Assembly: GCF_014490035.1 (NCBI RefSeq)
Contig: NZ_CP061008.1
Span: 3,224,001-3,288,000 of the forward strand
Direction of reading: 5' to 3'
Source of the DNA: Achromobacter xylosoxidans
Lineage (GTDB): Bacteria; Pseudomonadota; Gammaproteobacteria; Burkholderiales; Burkholderiaceae_B
DNA: 64,000 nt
Made by a program: the position numbers and the translations under genes. This document shows positions 9,136 through 20,735 of the stretch, piece by piece. The notes beneath the pieces were generated by a model. The model did not search any database. It was not told the origin of the DNA and saw only the letters and a program-made list of their open reading frames with translations. How positions within the stretch are numbered: the first letter of the stretch is position 1; each line of letters begins with the position of its first letter.

Positions 9136-9617
9136 TGCGCCGTCTCTACTTCCTGTTCCTGCCCGTCTACCTGTTCGTCCTGTGGCTGGTGCTCAACCAG
9201 AGCGCGTCCGCGGGCCAGATCGCGCTGGGCATCGCGCTGGCGCTCTGGTTCACCTGGGCCGCCTCCCGCCTGCGGCCGCTGAAGGCCAAGCCGCGCCGCC
9301 TGTGGAAGGCGGTCCCGCTGTTCCTGCACGTGACCGCGGACATCATCAAATCCAATATCGCCGTGGCGCGGCTGATCCTGAATCCGCGCCGCAATGACTT
9401 TTCGCCCGGGTTCATCATGATCCCGCTGACCATGCGCGACCCGCACGGCCTGGCGATGCTGGCCTGCATCGTCACGTACACGCCGGGCACCGTCTGGGTG
9501 GACCTGACCGACGACCATTGCCTGAAGCTGCACGTGCTGGACCTGCAGAACGAAGGCGACTGGATCAAGCTGGTCCAGGAACGCTACGAGCGCCCGCTGA
9601 AGGAGATTTTCGAATGA
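9135..9617 (+). CDS. mrpE: Mrp antiporter subunit E
   Basis: 160 residues with two N-terminal membrane helices and a cytoplasmic MNHE domain. Recognisable parts are the HVTADIIKSNIAVARLIL helix region, the following NDFSPGFIMIPL strand and TYTPGTVWVDL. The ATG overlaps the mrpD stop (TGATG) and has a strong AGGAAG just upstream. MrpE is needed for assembly or full activity in characterised systems. Its stop overlaps mrpF by 4 bp. Confidence 0.92.
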   Translation: MRRLYFLFLPVYLFVLWLVLNQSASAGQIALGIALALWFTWAASRLRPLKAKPRRLWKAVPLFLHVTADIIKSNIAVARLILNPRRNDFSPGFIMIPLTMRDPHGLAMLACIVTYTPGTVWVDLTDDHCLKLHVLDLQNEGDWIKLVQERYERPLKEIFE

Positions 9618-9895
9618 ACAACATACTTTATTGGGCGGCGTCCTTCGCCTTGCTCTGCTTTGCGCTGGGCATGGTCTTCGCCGCCATCCGGCTGCTGCGC
9701 GGTCCCACCGCGCAGGACCGCGTGCTGGCCCTGGACACGCTGTACATCAACGGCATGCTGACCATGCTGGTGTTCGGCATCCGCTCCGGCACCTCCGTGT
9801 ATTTCGACATTGCGCTGCTGATCGCCTTGTTCGGCTTCGTGGGCTCCACCGCCATGGCGCGCTTCCTGCTGCGCGGCGAGGTGATCGAGCCATGA
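9614..9895 (+). CDS. mrpF: Mrp antiporter subunit F
   Basis: 93 residues, three membrane helices, MrpF/PhaF family. RLLRGPTAQDRVLALDTL is the family signature, followed by the helix YFDIALLIALFGFVGSTAMA. It overlaps mrpE and mrpG by 4 bp each, so the operon is read as one coupled unit. Confidence 0.92.
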   Translation: MNNILYWAASFALLCFALGMVFAAIRLLRGPTAQDRVLALDTLYINGMLTMLVFGIRSGTSVYFDIALLIALFGFVGSTAMARFLLRGEVIEP

Positions 9896-10233
9896 TCGAC
9901 GCCCAGATCCCGCTGTGGGCCGCCATACCGGCCAGTGTCCTGCTGGTGTTCGGCGGCCTGCTTGCCCTGACCGGTTCGGCCGGCCTGCTGCGCTTCCGTA
10001 CCTTTTATGCCCGCATCCATGCGCCTACCTTGGGCAACACCATGGGTTGCGGTTGCGTGCTGGCGGCGTCGATCCTGGTGTTTTCGGCGCTGTCGTCGCG
10101 GCCTGTGTTTCATGAAGTCATCATCACGCTGCTGCTGATCGTGTCTTCGCCCGTGACCGCCATGCTGCTCATGCGCGCCGCAACCTACCGCAATCGCCTC
10201 AGCAAGGCCGACGCCGAGCGCGACGCTAGCTAA
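9892..10233 (+). CDS. mrpG: Mrp antiporter subunit G
   Basis: 113 residues, three membrane helices, PhaG/MnhG family. The diagnostic stretch is GLLRFRTFYARIHAPTLGNT. It is the last gene of the Mrp operon; the following 130 bp lead to a separate exported-protein gene. The complete A/B-C-D-E-F-G set suggests a working antiporter. Confidence 0.93.
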   Translation: MIDAQIPLWAAIPASVLLVFGGLLALTGSAGLLRFRTFYARIHAPTLGNTMGCGCVLAASILVFSALSSRPVFHEVIITLLLIVSSPVTAMLLMRAATYRNRLSKADAERDAS

Positions 10234-10363
10234 GGCGACAGGCAGGGTATGTTGCGTCGCGGCAATTGAAACGTAGTCTTACGATTTCACGTCGCTGGAC
10301 ATGTAGCGGAAGCGTCATCGTGGGATAGTGGGTAACGGTTCAATCAACTTCAAGGAGCTGACC

Positions 10364-10843
10364 ATGACTACACGACCCATGCATGTCAAACGCCTCGCGG
10401 CGACGCTTTGTGCCGCTGGCCTGATGTTGGCCGCGGGAGCGGTCCACGCGGCTGATGCGACCGGCCGCGGCTCAGCTCAGTCCCAGTATCAGCAGGATGT
10501 GGCGGCATGCAAGAGCGGCGCCACCGGCCAGGACCAGGCCGCCTGCATGCGCGAAGCCGGCGCGGCGCGCCAGGAAAGCGGCCGCAACAACCTCAAGGAC
10601 GGCAGCAACGACCAGCTGCAGCAGAACATGCTGGACCGCTGCAACCGCCTGCCGGCCGCATCGCGCCAGGACTGCGTGACGCAGATGACCTCGCCCACCA
10701 ATGTGCGCGGCAGCGTGCAGGGCGGGGGCGTGCTGCGTGAAACCGTGATCCAGGTGCCGGCCGACACCGTGCCGCCCGCGGCCGGCGCGCCGGGCATGGC
10801 GCCGGCGCCCGGGGCGCCCATGACCTCGCCGGTACGCCAGTAA
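10364..10843 (+). CDS. Small exported protein with two Cx11C/Cx10C cysteine pairs
   Basis: 159 residues, start at the ATG preceded by AAGGAG (10352). A signal peptide covers about 1-26 (ends VHAAD). The mature part has exactly four cysteines arranged as C-x11-C (KSGATGQDQAA between them) and C-x10-C, separated by a polar linker rich in Asn and Gln. Such spacing would suit an alpha-hairpin held by two disulfides. The tail is rich in Pro, Ala and Met without a further motif. I do not recognise a characterised relative. It is monocistronic between the Mrp operon and the HAD-tadA genes. Confidence 0.8.
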   Translation: MTTRPMHVKRLAATLCAAGLMLAAGAVHAADATGRGSAQSQYQQDVAACKSGATGQDQAACMREAGAARQESGRNNLKDGSNDQLQQNMLDRCNRLPAASRQDCVTQMTSPTNVRGSVQGGGVLRETVIQVPADTVPPAAGAPGMAPAPGAPMTSPVRQ

Positions 10844-10954
10844 GCGACAGCCGGAACAAGGGCCGCCAGGGCGGCCCCGCTCGGACCTCCAGGGGCGCAG
10901 CCGCCGCCACATTCAGGCAAAATGGCGGCTGTCGCCCCTTTTTCACGCATATAC

Positions 10955-13339
<2,385 letters not shown>

Positions 13340-13345
13340 AAAAGA

Positions 13346-13368
13346 AAAGGGGCGCCGAGCGCCCCTTT
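13346..13368. terminator. Bidirectional terminator between ldcA and the M48 gene
   Basis: AAAGGGGCGC pairs with GCGCCCCTTT around CGA. A-rich sequence on the left and T-rich on the right let it serve both convergent genes. Confidence 0.88.
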
Positions 13369-13375
13369 CTCATTG

Positions 13376-14944
13376 CTACTTGAACAGCCTGTCGACCAGC
13401 GATTGCGCTTTCTGCTCGCTGCGTCGCTTGGCCTCGGCCTGCTCGGCGGGCGACTGGGCCGCCTTGCTGCATTCCCCGGCATAGCTCGCGAAGCGCGACG
13501 CGCATTCCTGCGCCAGCTTGCGCGCCTGGTCCCAGCCCTGGGTCTGGCCGTAGAAGCGGATGGCTTCAGGCCATGCCAGCGCCGAACCGCGGAAGTACTC
13601 GAAGCCCTGGCCCATGATCCTGGCGGCCGGCCCGGATTGGCCCGCGCCCAGCAGATTGTTGGCGCGCAACACATACACCTGCCAGGCGCGGTCCTGTTCC
13701 GACGCCAGATTGCGGTCCAGCAGGGCGGACCCGCGCGCGCCGGATTCCGCCTGCGCCATGCTCAAGGTCAGCAAGGGCAGGGCGTGCGTGGCGCTGGGGC
13801 CGGATGCGGCCTGGGCCGCGAGCTTGCGGGCGCGCGGGTAGTCCTGGGCCTGCAAGGCCTGCTGCGCCTCGGCCGCGGTCTGGTAGTTCTTCAGCAGCGC
13901 GGCCGTGCGGCGTTGCGCGCGGGCCTTGTTCCAAGGCGCCGCTGCCGCCGGGGGCCGAGGCTTGCCCGCCATCAAGGGCATGACCTGTTCGGTCAACGCA
14001 GCCAGGCGCGCGCCGGTATCGGGATGGCTGACGGTCAGCTTCTTCCAGATGTCGTCCAGGCCGGTGCGCAAACCTTCACTGGCCCCGGCGACTCCAGAAT
14101 TCAGCGAGGCCTGCATCTCGGTCAGGGGGGCGATGTTGTTGCCCTTGGCCGCCTCTTGCTTGCGGGTGTTGTCGGCCGCCGCCTGTTTGATCTGCTCGAG
14201 CATGCGCTGGCGCGCTTCGGCCTGGACCTTGGCGTTCTCGGCTTCCCAGGTGGCCTGGCGTTCCAGGAACGCCTTGAAGCCTTGGGTATATGAGTAGCCC
14301 AGTTCCAGGCTGACGGTGGCGCCGAAGCGGTCGGCGTTTTCCTCCTGCTGCCGGCCCCAGGCCGGCACCAGCATGTTCTTGCCCAGCGTATACGAAGCGA
14401 TCACGCTGTCCACGGGGCTCCAGCCAGTGGCGCTGCCGGCCTTCCGAGCCAGCGCCACGCCCACGGCCGCCAGCGTCGCGACCTGGTCGCCCGCGGCATT
14501 GACCGATTCCATCTGGTGGTAGTCGAGGTAGATGTGGCCGAATTCATGGGACAGGATGGCGACGATCTCGTCCTCGGATTCCGCCGAGGCCAGCCAGCCC
14601 ATGGACAGGTAGATGTTGCCCGCGCCGGTGCTGTAGGCTTCCAGCGCCGATGACGAGGTCACGTGGACCGCGCCCGGCCAGCCGGGCACGCCCGCGGCGT
14701 TCTTGATCCGGCCAAGCAGGCCGTTCAGGTAGGTTTCCATCTCCGGCATGGCGACCAGGCCCATGCCCTGGGCGCGCTGGTTGCGCGCGTCCAGGCTGGC
14801 GTCGGGCCATTGCCGGTCGGCGGGAGGCGGGGGCAATTGGCCGGCCGTGACCGAAAAACCCTTGCCTCCGGGAAGCGTGGAGCAGGCGCTCAGCAGCAGC
14901 GCGCCAGAGACGGCGGCCATGCGCAGGATGTGGGAGGATCGCAT
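13376..14944 (-). CDS. M48-family metalloprotease lipoprotein with TPR-like tail
   Basis: 522 residues. A lipobox (ALLLSACS, Cys21) predicts a lipoprotein, probably at the inner face of the outer membrane. The zinc motif HEFGH lies at 133-137 and the third ligand at about 200 (QQEENADRFGA). Residues 330-522 are Ala-rich helical repeats like the TPR domain of BepA/YfgC. That family degrades or assists misassembled outer-membrane proteins, so this is a BepA/LoiP-type quality-control protease. It is the last gene of a minus-strand operon after the CHASE2 and SH3-like genes (7-bp gap). Confidence 0.9.
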   Translation of the reverse strand: MRSSHILRMAAVSGALLLSACSTLPGGKGFSVTAGQLPPPPADRQWPDASLDARNQRAQGMGLVAMPEMETYLNGLLGRIKNAAGVPGWPGAVHVTSSSALEAYSTGAGNIYLSMGWLASAESEDEIVAILSHEFGHIYLDYHQMESVNAAGDQVATLAAVGVALARKAGSATGWSPVDSVIASYTLGKNMLVPAWGRQQEENADRFGATVSLELGYSYTQGFKAFLERQATWEAENAKVQAEARQRMLEQIKQAAADNTRKQEAAKGNNIAPLTEMQASLNSGVAGASEGLRTGLDDIWKKLTVSHPDTGARLAALTEQVMPLMAGKPRPPAAAAPWNKARAQRRTAALLKNYQTAAEAQQALQAQDYPRARKLAAQAASGPSATHALPLLTLSMAQAESGARGSALLDRNLASEQDRAWQVYVLRANNLLGAGQSGPAARIMGQGFEYFRGSALAWPEAIRFYGQTQGWDQARKLAQECASRFASYAGECSKAAQSPAEQAEAKRRSEQKAQSLVDRLFK

Positions 14945-14951
14945 GGGCGGC

Positions 14952-15308
14952 TCAGCGGCAGACGTTCTCGCCCGCGCCCGCGGTCGAGCCGGTGGGCGGC
15001 GGCACGCCCTTGATCACCGGCCCGCATTGCGCGGCGGAACCGCGCGCGATGCGCACGTGCATGCTGTCCACCCAGTAGTCCTTGCCGTCGATCTTGACGT
15101 GGTAGAACTCATTGGCTTCTTCGAGCACGGGCCAGGGCATGCCCTGGCCGTCGGACTTGGCCGCGGGCGCGCCGCCGTCCGACTTGGCGTACAGCGGCAC
15201 GGGCTTGAGGTTCAGGCCGACGATGGCGTCGGCCGCCGCGGCGCTTGCGCCAGTCAGCGCCAGGGCGGCCGCAGCCAGCGCGGTGATCAGGGAGGAGGGC
15301 TTGGGCAT
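14952..15308 (-). CDS. Small exported SH3-like protein
   Basis: 118 residues with a signal peptide (about 1-26, ending SAAAAD) and a good AGGAG before the ATG. The middle reads as a bacterial SH3 barrel: PVPLYAKSDG, MPWPVLEEANEFYHVKIDGK, DYWVDSMHVRI. Two cysteines (about 94 and 117) may form a disulfide. SH3-like domains often bind peptidoglycan or proteins in the periplasm. It sits between the CHASE2 protein (6-bp gap) and the M48 protease (7-bp gap), so a shared envelope function is likely. The precise role is unknown. Confidence 0.8.
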   Translation of the reverse strand: MPKPSSLITALAAAALALTGASAAAADAIVGLNLKPVPLYAKSDGGAPAAKSDGQGMPWPVLEEANEFYHVKIDGKDYWVDSMHVRIARGSAAQCGPVIKGVPPPTGSTAGAGENVCR

Positions 15309-15314
15309 GCGTTT

Positions 15315-16892
15315 CTACTCCTGTTGCGGGCGGGTAGCCGATGGCTCCCGCGCGGGTGTCGGGGACGCCGGCGCGGAAGCGGCATCCGGTTTGCCAAAAA
15401 GAAAGGCGGTGGCGCGATTGGTCCAGCCGAGCCAGTGCGCGGCCAGGGCCATGATCGCCAGGTCGACGATGGGCAGGGTGCCCACGTTCAGCCAGCGCTG
15501 CGCAAGCAGCACGATGTACAGCACGATGAGCGAGGACAGGACGATGGCGGCAGCCTTGCGCAGCAGCAGCAACGTCGCGACGCAGAGCTTGGATGCCAGC
15601 CAGCGCGCCAGCCACAGGCGCGCGGCGCGGTCGCGCAGCAGGGCGGACAGGCGCCCGGCCTTGGCCTTCCAGCCGCCGCCAGTGTGCGCGGCGGGCGGCA
15701 GCGGCAGGGCGGGCGCGTCGGCAAACAGTCGCCATTCGGCGGGCGGGGCCAGCAGCCGGCCGCCCAGCCGCGTATTGCCGCGCAGCCATTGCGCCAGCCA
15801 ATGCAGGAAATGGGCCAGCATGACGACGGGGATGCCCAGCAGCCACAGGACATTGGGCGGCCAGATCTCCCATTCGAGGGCGCGCTTGTAGTCGTCCTGA
15901 TAGGTCAGCAGATTGTCCAGGGCCATGGCGTGCATGAATACGCCGGGAATGGCGTCATGCACCGGCGACAGCACGGTGTCGTTGAAGCCGCTGAGCGCGG
16001 CGCCGATCATGACGTAGCGGCCCGTGAGCATGTCGGCCAGGCGGGCGCCGTCGGCATCCGGCGCGCGCAATTCGGACAGGGTCAGCGCGCGCGTGTACGG
16101 GCAGATGGGCTGGGCGGCGTTCGGGTCGCCCAGCAGGCTGCGCAGATAGGATGGCAGCATTTCCACATAACCGCCGCGGGCCTGCCGGCATTCCATGCTG
16201 AAGCGGCGCTGGTCCAGGTTGTCGACGCCCCAGGTCAAGGCCATGGCTTCGCGGGTGGGCGTGATGGATACGCCGGCCGCGTCCTGGGCGATGGCCAGCG
16301 CCGCGCTGCGCGCATGTTCGCCCGACCAGAGCGGGTAGCTCCATACCAGTCGGTCCACCTTGCTGGGGGTGTAGCGCACGTCGACCATGGTGAAGCACGG
16401 CTTCTCGCCCGCGGGCGCCTCCAGGCCCGAACGCAGGCGCAGGTCGCCCTGCGCATCGGGCAGCGCGGCCAGAAACACCGGGATGTTGGCGTCGCGCAGT
16501 TCGCACAGGGCGGCGGCCAGCTCGGGCAGGGTCGGGTCGTCGCGCTCGCGCCCGAAGGTGATGTCCAGGAAGATGGCCTTGGGCTTGTGGATCAGGCCGA
16601 TGTTGCGCAGCCAGCGCGCATGGGTCCGGTAAGGCACGGGCCAGGCGCCTTTCTGCTGGTCCAGGGAATCGTCGTCGATCAGGACGACCGTGGTGTCGTT
16701 GCGGCGCGCAATGTCGTAATGGCCCCCGACCAGCCGGGCCTGGAGCCGGGCCGCCGCATAGGTGAGCAGGTCGGAACTGGGGGTGAGCCGGGGCGTCGCC
16801 CACAGCATCACGATCGCCACGATGGCCGCCACGATCAGCGACCGGCCATAGGAAAGCTCGACTTTCTCGGAGGAGTGGTTGGCGTCTGCCAC
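15315..16892 (-). CDS. CHASE2-domain membrane protein without output domain
   Basis: 525 residues. One N-terminal membrane helix (about 17-35), then a large periplasmic CHASE2 sensor domain to about 330: RNDTTVVLIDDDSLDQ, YRTHARWLRNIGL, PKAIFLDITFGRERDDPTLP and YVMIGAALSGFNDTV are typical. It ends with three membrane helices (PNVLWLLGIPVVMLAHFL, IVLSSLIVLYIVLLAQ, LPIVDLAIMALAAHWLGW) and a short Pro/Ala tail. CHASE2 normally feeds a cyclase, kinase or GGDEF domain; none is present. The start is a GTG with no clear Shine-Dalgarno. It is first in the operon with the SH3-like and M48 genes. Confidence 0.85.
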   Translation of the reverse strand: MADANHSSEKVELSYGRSLIVAAIVAIVMLWATPRLTPSSDLLTYAAARLQARLVGGHYDIARRNDTTVVLIDDDSLDQQKGAWPVPYRTHARWLRNIGLIHKPKAIFLDITFGRERDDPTLPELAAALCELRDANIPVFLAALPDAQGDLRLRSGLEAPAGEKPCFTMVDVRYTPSKVDRLVWSYPLWSGEHARSAALAIAQDAAGVSITPTREAMALTWGVDNLDQRRFSMECRQARGGYVEMLPSYLRSLLGDPNAAQPICPYTRALTLSELRAPDADGARLADMLTGRYVMIGAALSGFNDTVLSPVHDAIPGVFMHAMALDNLLTYQDDYKRALEWEIWPPNVLWLLGIPVVMLAHFLHWLAQWLRGNTRLGGRLLAPPAEWRLFADAPALPLPPAAHTGGGWKAKAGRLSALLRDRAARLWLARWLASKLCVATLLLLRKAAAIVLSSLIVLYIVLLAQRWLNVGTLPIVDLAIMALAAHWLGWTNRATAFLFGKPDAASAPASPTPAREPSATRPQQE

Positions 16893-17127
16893 GTAGCGGG
16901 GGAGCTGGGTTGCAACCGCCTGACGGGCCTGGCGGCCGTAGGCGCTGAGTCACCCGCAATAGTACCCCAATTAATACAAATATTTACGTTATGACATTAA
17001 ATGGCATGCTGCATTTCCAGATGCTTCAGGCGGCGCTCTGCCGCGCCTGGATGCGATTCACGGATGCTTGGTACACTATCGGGTTTCTCCGCATGCGTCC
17101 CCGGACGCCAAAAGACTCAAACATACC
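16893..17127. promoter_or_regulatory. Divergent promoter region, CHASE2 operon and ybiT
   Basis: 235 bases between two divergent genes. The AT-rich stretch at 16961-17001 (TTAATACAAATATTTACG and flanks) is the probable minus-strand promoter zone. Near 17072 a TACACT could be the -10 of ybiT, without a good -35. Confidence 0.45.
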
Positions 17128-18732
17128 GTGATCTCCACCGCCAATCTCACCATCCAGTTCGGTCCCAAACCCCTTTTCGAGAACGTCAGCGTCAAGTTCG
17201 GGGAAGGCAACCGCTACGGGTTGATCGGGGCCAATGGTTCCGGCAAGTCGACCTTCATGAAGATCATCGGCGGCGACCTGGAACCCTCGGCGGGCAACGT
17301 GTCGCTGGAGCCGGGCGTGCGCCTGGGCAAGTTGCGCCAGGATCAGTTCGCGTTTGAAGACCTGCGCGTGCTGGACGTGGTCATGATGGGCCACACCGAG
17401 ATGTGGGCCGCCATGTCCGAGCGCGACGCCATCTACGCCAATCCGGAAGCGACCGAAGACGACTACATGCGCGCGGCCGACCTGGAGGCCAAGTTCGCCG
17501 AGTACGACGGCTACACCGCCGAAGCCCGCGCCGGCGAACTGCTGCTAGGCCTGGAAATCGCCGTCGACCAGCACAACCTGCCCATGCGCGAAGTGGCGCC
17601 GGGCTGGAAGCTGCGCGTGCTGCTGGCGCAGGCCCTGTTCTCGAACCCGGACGTGCTGCTGCTGGACGAACCGACCAACAACCTGGACATCAATACCATC
17701 CGTTGGCTGGAGAACGTGCTCAACAGCTACCAGAGCACGATGATCATCATCAGCCACGACCGCCACTTCCTGAACCAGGTGTGCACGCACATGGCCGACG
17801 TGGACTACGGCGAGATCCGCATTTATCCGGGCAACTACGACGACTACATGCTGGCCTCGACCCAGGCCCGTGAGCGCCTGGTGGCCAACAACGCCAAGGC
17901 CAAGGAACGCGTCGCCGAATTGCAGGACTTCGTGCGCCGCTTCGCCGCCAACAAGTCCAAGTCGCGCCAGGCCACCTCGCGCCTGAAGCAGATCGACCGT
18001 ATCAAGGCCGACCAGGTCGTGGTCAAGCCCTCGTCGCGCCAGAATCCGTACATCCGCTTCGAGCAGAACAAGGTCATGCACCGCCTGGCGGTCACCGTCG
18101 AAAACCTGTCCAAGGCCTACGACGCGCCCGTCATCCGCAAGTTCTCGGCGATGGTCGACGCGGGCGAAAAGATCGCCATCATCGGCGCCAACGGCGTGGG
18201 TAAGACGACCCTGCTGCGCTTGCTGGCAACCGATCTGCAGCCAGATTCGGGCGAAGTGAAGTGGTCCGAAAACGCCGACCTGGGCTACATGGCGCAGGAC
18301 GTCTCCGACCAGTTCCTGCAGACCGACATCAACCTGCTGGACTGGATGGGCGACCATCGCCAGCCGGGCGACGACGACCAGTCGATCCGCTCCGTGCTGG
18401 GCCGCCTGCTGTTCTCGGCGGATGACCTGCCCAAGGCGCCCAAGGTGCTGTCCGGCGGCGAAAAGAACCGCATGACCTTCGGCCGCCTGATGCTGGGCCG
18501 GCACAACGTCATGCTGCTCGACGAGCCCACCAACCACCTGGACATGGAATCGATCGAGTCGCTGCAGTTCGCGCTGGAAAAGTACGAAGGCACGCTGGTG
18601 TTCGTGTCGCACGACCGCGAGTTCGTGTCCGGCCTGGCCACGCGCGTGATCGAGATCCTGCCCTCGGGCGAGATCGTCGACTACCGCGGCGGCTACGACG
18701 ACTACCTGAGCTCGCGCGGCATCGACGGCTGA
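17128..18732 (+). CDS. ybiT: ABC-F family ATPase YbiT
   Basis: 534 residues, two ABC domains in one chain and no membrane segment. Walker A copies are GANGSGKST and GANGVGKTT; signature and Walker B include [11 protein letters not shown] and LSGGEKNRM with [10 protein letters not shown]. The opening [20 protein letters not shown] and [20 protein letters not shown] closely match E. coli YbiT rather than EttA or Uup. ABC-F proteins bind the ribosomal E site and rescue or tune translation. The start is the GTG at 17128, which puts the first residues in line with YbiT; a TTG at 17068 would add 20 residues. Confidence 0.93.
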   Translation: MISTANLTIQFGPKPLFENVSVKFGEGNRYGLIGANGSGKSTFMKIIGGDLEPSAGNVSLEPGVRLGKLRQDQFAFEDLRVLDVVMMGHTEMWAAMSERDAIYANPEATEDDYMRAADLEAKFAEYDGYTAEARAGELLLGLEIAVDQHNLPMREVAPGWKLRVLLAQALFSNPDVLLLDEPTNNLDINTIRWLENVLNSYQSTMIIISHDRHFLNQVCTHMADVDYGEIRIYPGNYDDYMLASTQARERLVANNAKAKERVAELQDFVRRFAANKSKSRQATSRLKQIDRIKADQVVVKPSSRQNPYIRFEQNKVMHRLAVTVENLSKAYDAPVIRKFSAMVDAGEKIAIIGANGVGKTTLLRLLATDLQPDSGEVKWSENADLGYMAQDVSDQFLQTDINLLDWMGDHRQPGDDDQSIRSVLGRLLFSADDLPKAPKVLSGGEKNRMTFGRLMLGRHNVMLLDEPTNHLDMESIESLQFALEKYEGTLVFVSHDREFVSGLATRVIEILPSGEIVDYRGGYDDYLSSRGIDG

Positions 18733-18783
18733 GGCCGGCGCAGACCGCGGCCGGAAGACCCTGGCCGCGGTTCCGCATCCGCC

Positions 18784-19560
18784 TTACATGCCTATGGTCA
18801 TGCCGCCATTGGCATAGAGGTGCTGTCCCGTCATGTACGAGGCGGCATCCGACAGCAGGAAGCACACCGGCCACGCCACCTCTCCAGGCTGGCCAAAGCG
18901 GCCCAGCGGGATCTGCGACAGATAGGTGTCGCGGAACTTGTCCCCCCGTATGGTCTCCGTCATGGGCGTTTCCACCACGCCGAAGCCGATGGTGTTGACG
19001 CGTATCCCATACTTGCCCCATTCGCGCGCCGCGCTCATCGTCAGGCCCAGCACGCCCGACTTGGCCGCGGCGTAGTTGATCTGGCCTATGGTGCCGCGGC
19101 GGCCCGCGTCCGAGGTGATGTTGACGATGGAGCCGCCCGGCTTGCCCGTTTCGCGCGCCGCCGCCAGCATGTGGCGGCCGACGGCCTGCAGGAACTGGAA
19201 GGATCCGGTCAGGTGCACGTCGATCACCTTTTGCCAGGCTTCCTGGGTCATTTTTTCTATCATTGCAGTGCGGGTGACGCCCGCGTTGTTTACCAGGCCG
19301 TCGACCGCGCCGTAATGCTGCGCCGCGCGCTCGACCGCCAAGGCCGCGAATGCCGGGTCCGACACGTCGCCGGCCAGGGTCAGCAGCTGGCCTTGCGGCG
19401 CCTCGCGCTCAAACGCGGCGAGCGCGTCGGCGTTCATGTCGACGGCGGTCACGCGCGCGCCCAATTGCATGGCCAATTCGCTGATGGCGCGCCCTATGCC
19501 CTGGGCGGCGCCCGTTACGATGATGCTGCGCTGGTCCAGCAGAAAAGCAGTGTGGTTCAT
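18784..19560 (-). CDS. SDR-family oxidoreductase
   Basis: 258 residues, classical short-chain dehydrogenase. Cofactor motif TGAAQGIG near residue 16, NNAG, the catalytic Ser in NITSDAG, and YAAAK. An Asp after the second strand (AVDMNADAL) suggests NAD rather than NADP. In context it would oxidise or reduce a CoA-ester intermediate, as 3-hydroxyacyl-CoA dehydrogenases of this class do. It is the last gene of the minus-strand CoA-ester operon, 17 bp after the thiolase-like gene. An AAGGAAA precedes the ATG. Confidence 0.9.
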   Translation of the reverse strand: MNHTAFLLDQRSIIVTGAAQGIGRAISELAMQLGARVTAVDMNADALAAFEREAPQGQLLTLAGDVSDPAFAALAVERAAQHYGAVDGLVNNAGVTRTAMIEKMTQEAWQKVIDVHLTGSFQFLQAVGRHMLAAARETGKPGGSIVNITSDAGRRGTIGQINYAAAKSGVLGLTMSAAREWGKYGIRVNTIGFGVVETPMTETIRGDKFRDTYLSQIPLGRFGQPGEVAWPVCFLLSDAASYMTGQHLYANGGMTIGM

Positions 19561-19577
19561 GGTTTTCCTTGTGGAGT

Positions 19578-20735
19578 TCAAAGCGTTTCGGCCGTGCCCA
19601 GGATCAGCGTGGCCTGGCTGGAGAGTTCGCCGCCGTTGCCGTGCGCCAGCGCCAGGCTGGCTCCCGGCACCTGGCGCGCGCCGCCCAGGCCGGCCAGCTG
19701 CACGTAGGCTTCGACCATGGTGAACAGGCCGTACATGCCGGGATGCACGCAGGACAGGCCGCCGCCGTTGGTATTGACGGGCAGCTCGCCGCCCGGCGCG
19801 ATGCGGCCGCCTTCGACGAAGGCCGCGCCTTCGCCCTTGGCGCAGAAGCCCAGGTCCTCGAGGAACAGGATGGGGTTGATGGTGAAGGCGTCGTACAGCT
19901 CCAGTACATCGATGTCCTGCGGACGCACGCCGGCCTGGGCGAAGGCGCGCGCGCCGCTGCGCGTGGCGGCCGTTACCGTCAGGTCGGGCATGTTGGTGAT
20001 CTCGCGGTGGTCGGTGGCCGCGGCCGCGCCCAGCAGGTAGGCGGGCCGGGCGCAGTGGTCGCGGGCCCGGTCGGCGCGGGTCATCACCACGGCGGCGGCG
20101 CCGTCGGTGACCAGGCAGCAGTCGCGCACGCTCAAGGGTTCGGCCACCATGCGGGCCGACAGGTACTGCGCCATGTCCAGGGGTTCGCGCATGTAGGCTT
20201 CGGGATTGAGCATGGCCCATTGGCGGGCGGCGATGGCCACCGCGCCCAGCTGTTCGCGCTTCAGGCCGTATTGGTGGGCGTAGCGCGAAGCCGCCAGCGC
20301 ATACGCGCCCACCGGACGCGCCAGCCGGTAGGGCGCTTCGTTGGGGGCAGGGCGCATGGAGCTCACCAGCTTGCCCGCGCCGCTGCGCTGATTGCTGCCG
20401 TAGGCGATCAGCGCCACGTCGCATTGCCCCGCTTCCAGGGCCAGCGCGGCCCACATGGCGTGCGTCAGGAAAGACGATCCGCCGGTGCGGTTGTTCTCGG
20501 TCAGGCGAGGCGAGATGCCCAGGTATTCGGCAAAGCCCAGGCCGGACATGAAGTCATCGGGCAGGCCAATGAAGAGGCCATCGACCTGGTCCGGGCGCAG
20601 CCCCGCCTGGTCCAGGGCCGCAAGACTGGCCTGGACCGCCAGGTCCATCGAACTCATGCCCGGGGTCTGGCCGATGCCATAGGTGGCGGCGGCGACGATG
20701 GCGGACTTGCCGCGCGGGAAACGGTCTTGGGTCAT
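19578..20735 (-). CDS. Thiolase-fold protein of the SCP-x/Ltp type
   Basis: 385 residues with the thiolase fold: AIVAAATYGIGQTPG, LDQAGLRPDQVDGLF, a late NTNGGG and HPGMYG (the family's catalytic His loop). At the position of the usual nucleophilic cysteine the sequence reads NNRTGGSSFLTH, so the cysteine is a serine. This matches lipid-transfer thiolase-like proteins, several of which work as retro-aldolases with a DUF35 partner (Ltp2 in steroid side-chain loss) rather than as thiolases. The DUF35 gene directly upstream overlaps it by 4 bp. A carbon-carbon cleaving step on a CoA ester is therefore likely; the substrate is unknown. Confidence 0.87.
   Translation of the reverse strand: MTQDRFPRGKSAIVAAATYGIGQTPGMSSMDLAVQASLAALDQAGLRPDQVDGLFIGLPDDFMSGLGFAEYLGISPRLTENNRTGGSSFLTHAMWAALALEAGQCDVALIAYGSNQRSGAGKLVSSMRPAPNEAPYRLARPVGAYALAASRYAHQYGLKREQLGAVAIAARQWAMLNPEAYMREPLDMAQYLSARMVAEPLSVRDCCLVTDGAAAVVMTRADRARDHCARPAYLLGAAAATDHREITNMPDLTVTAATRSGARAFAQAGVRPQDIDVLELYDAFTINPILFLEDLGFCAKGEGAAFVEGGRIAPGGELPVNTNGGGLSCVHPGMYGLFTMVEAYVQLAGLGGARQVPGASLALAHGNGGELSSQATLILGTAETL

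Noticed and set aside
10860..10877. GGCCGCC/GGCGGCC hairpin after the four-cysteine protein gene
   Set aside because: No T-run on either side, so not called a terminator.
18743..18772. ACCGCGGCC/GGCCGCGGT hairpin between ybiT and the SDR gene
   Set aside because: Lacks a clear T-run on either strand; not listed as a terminator.
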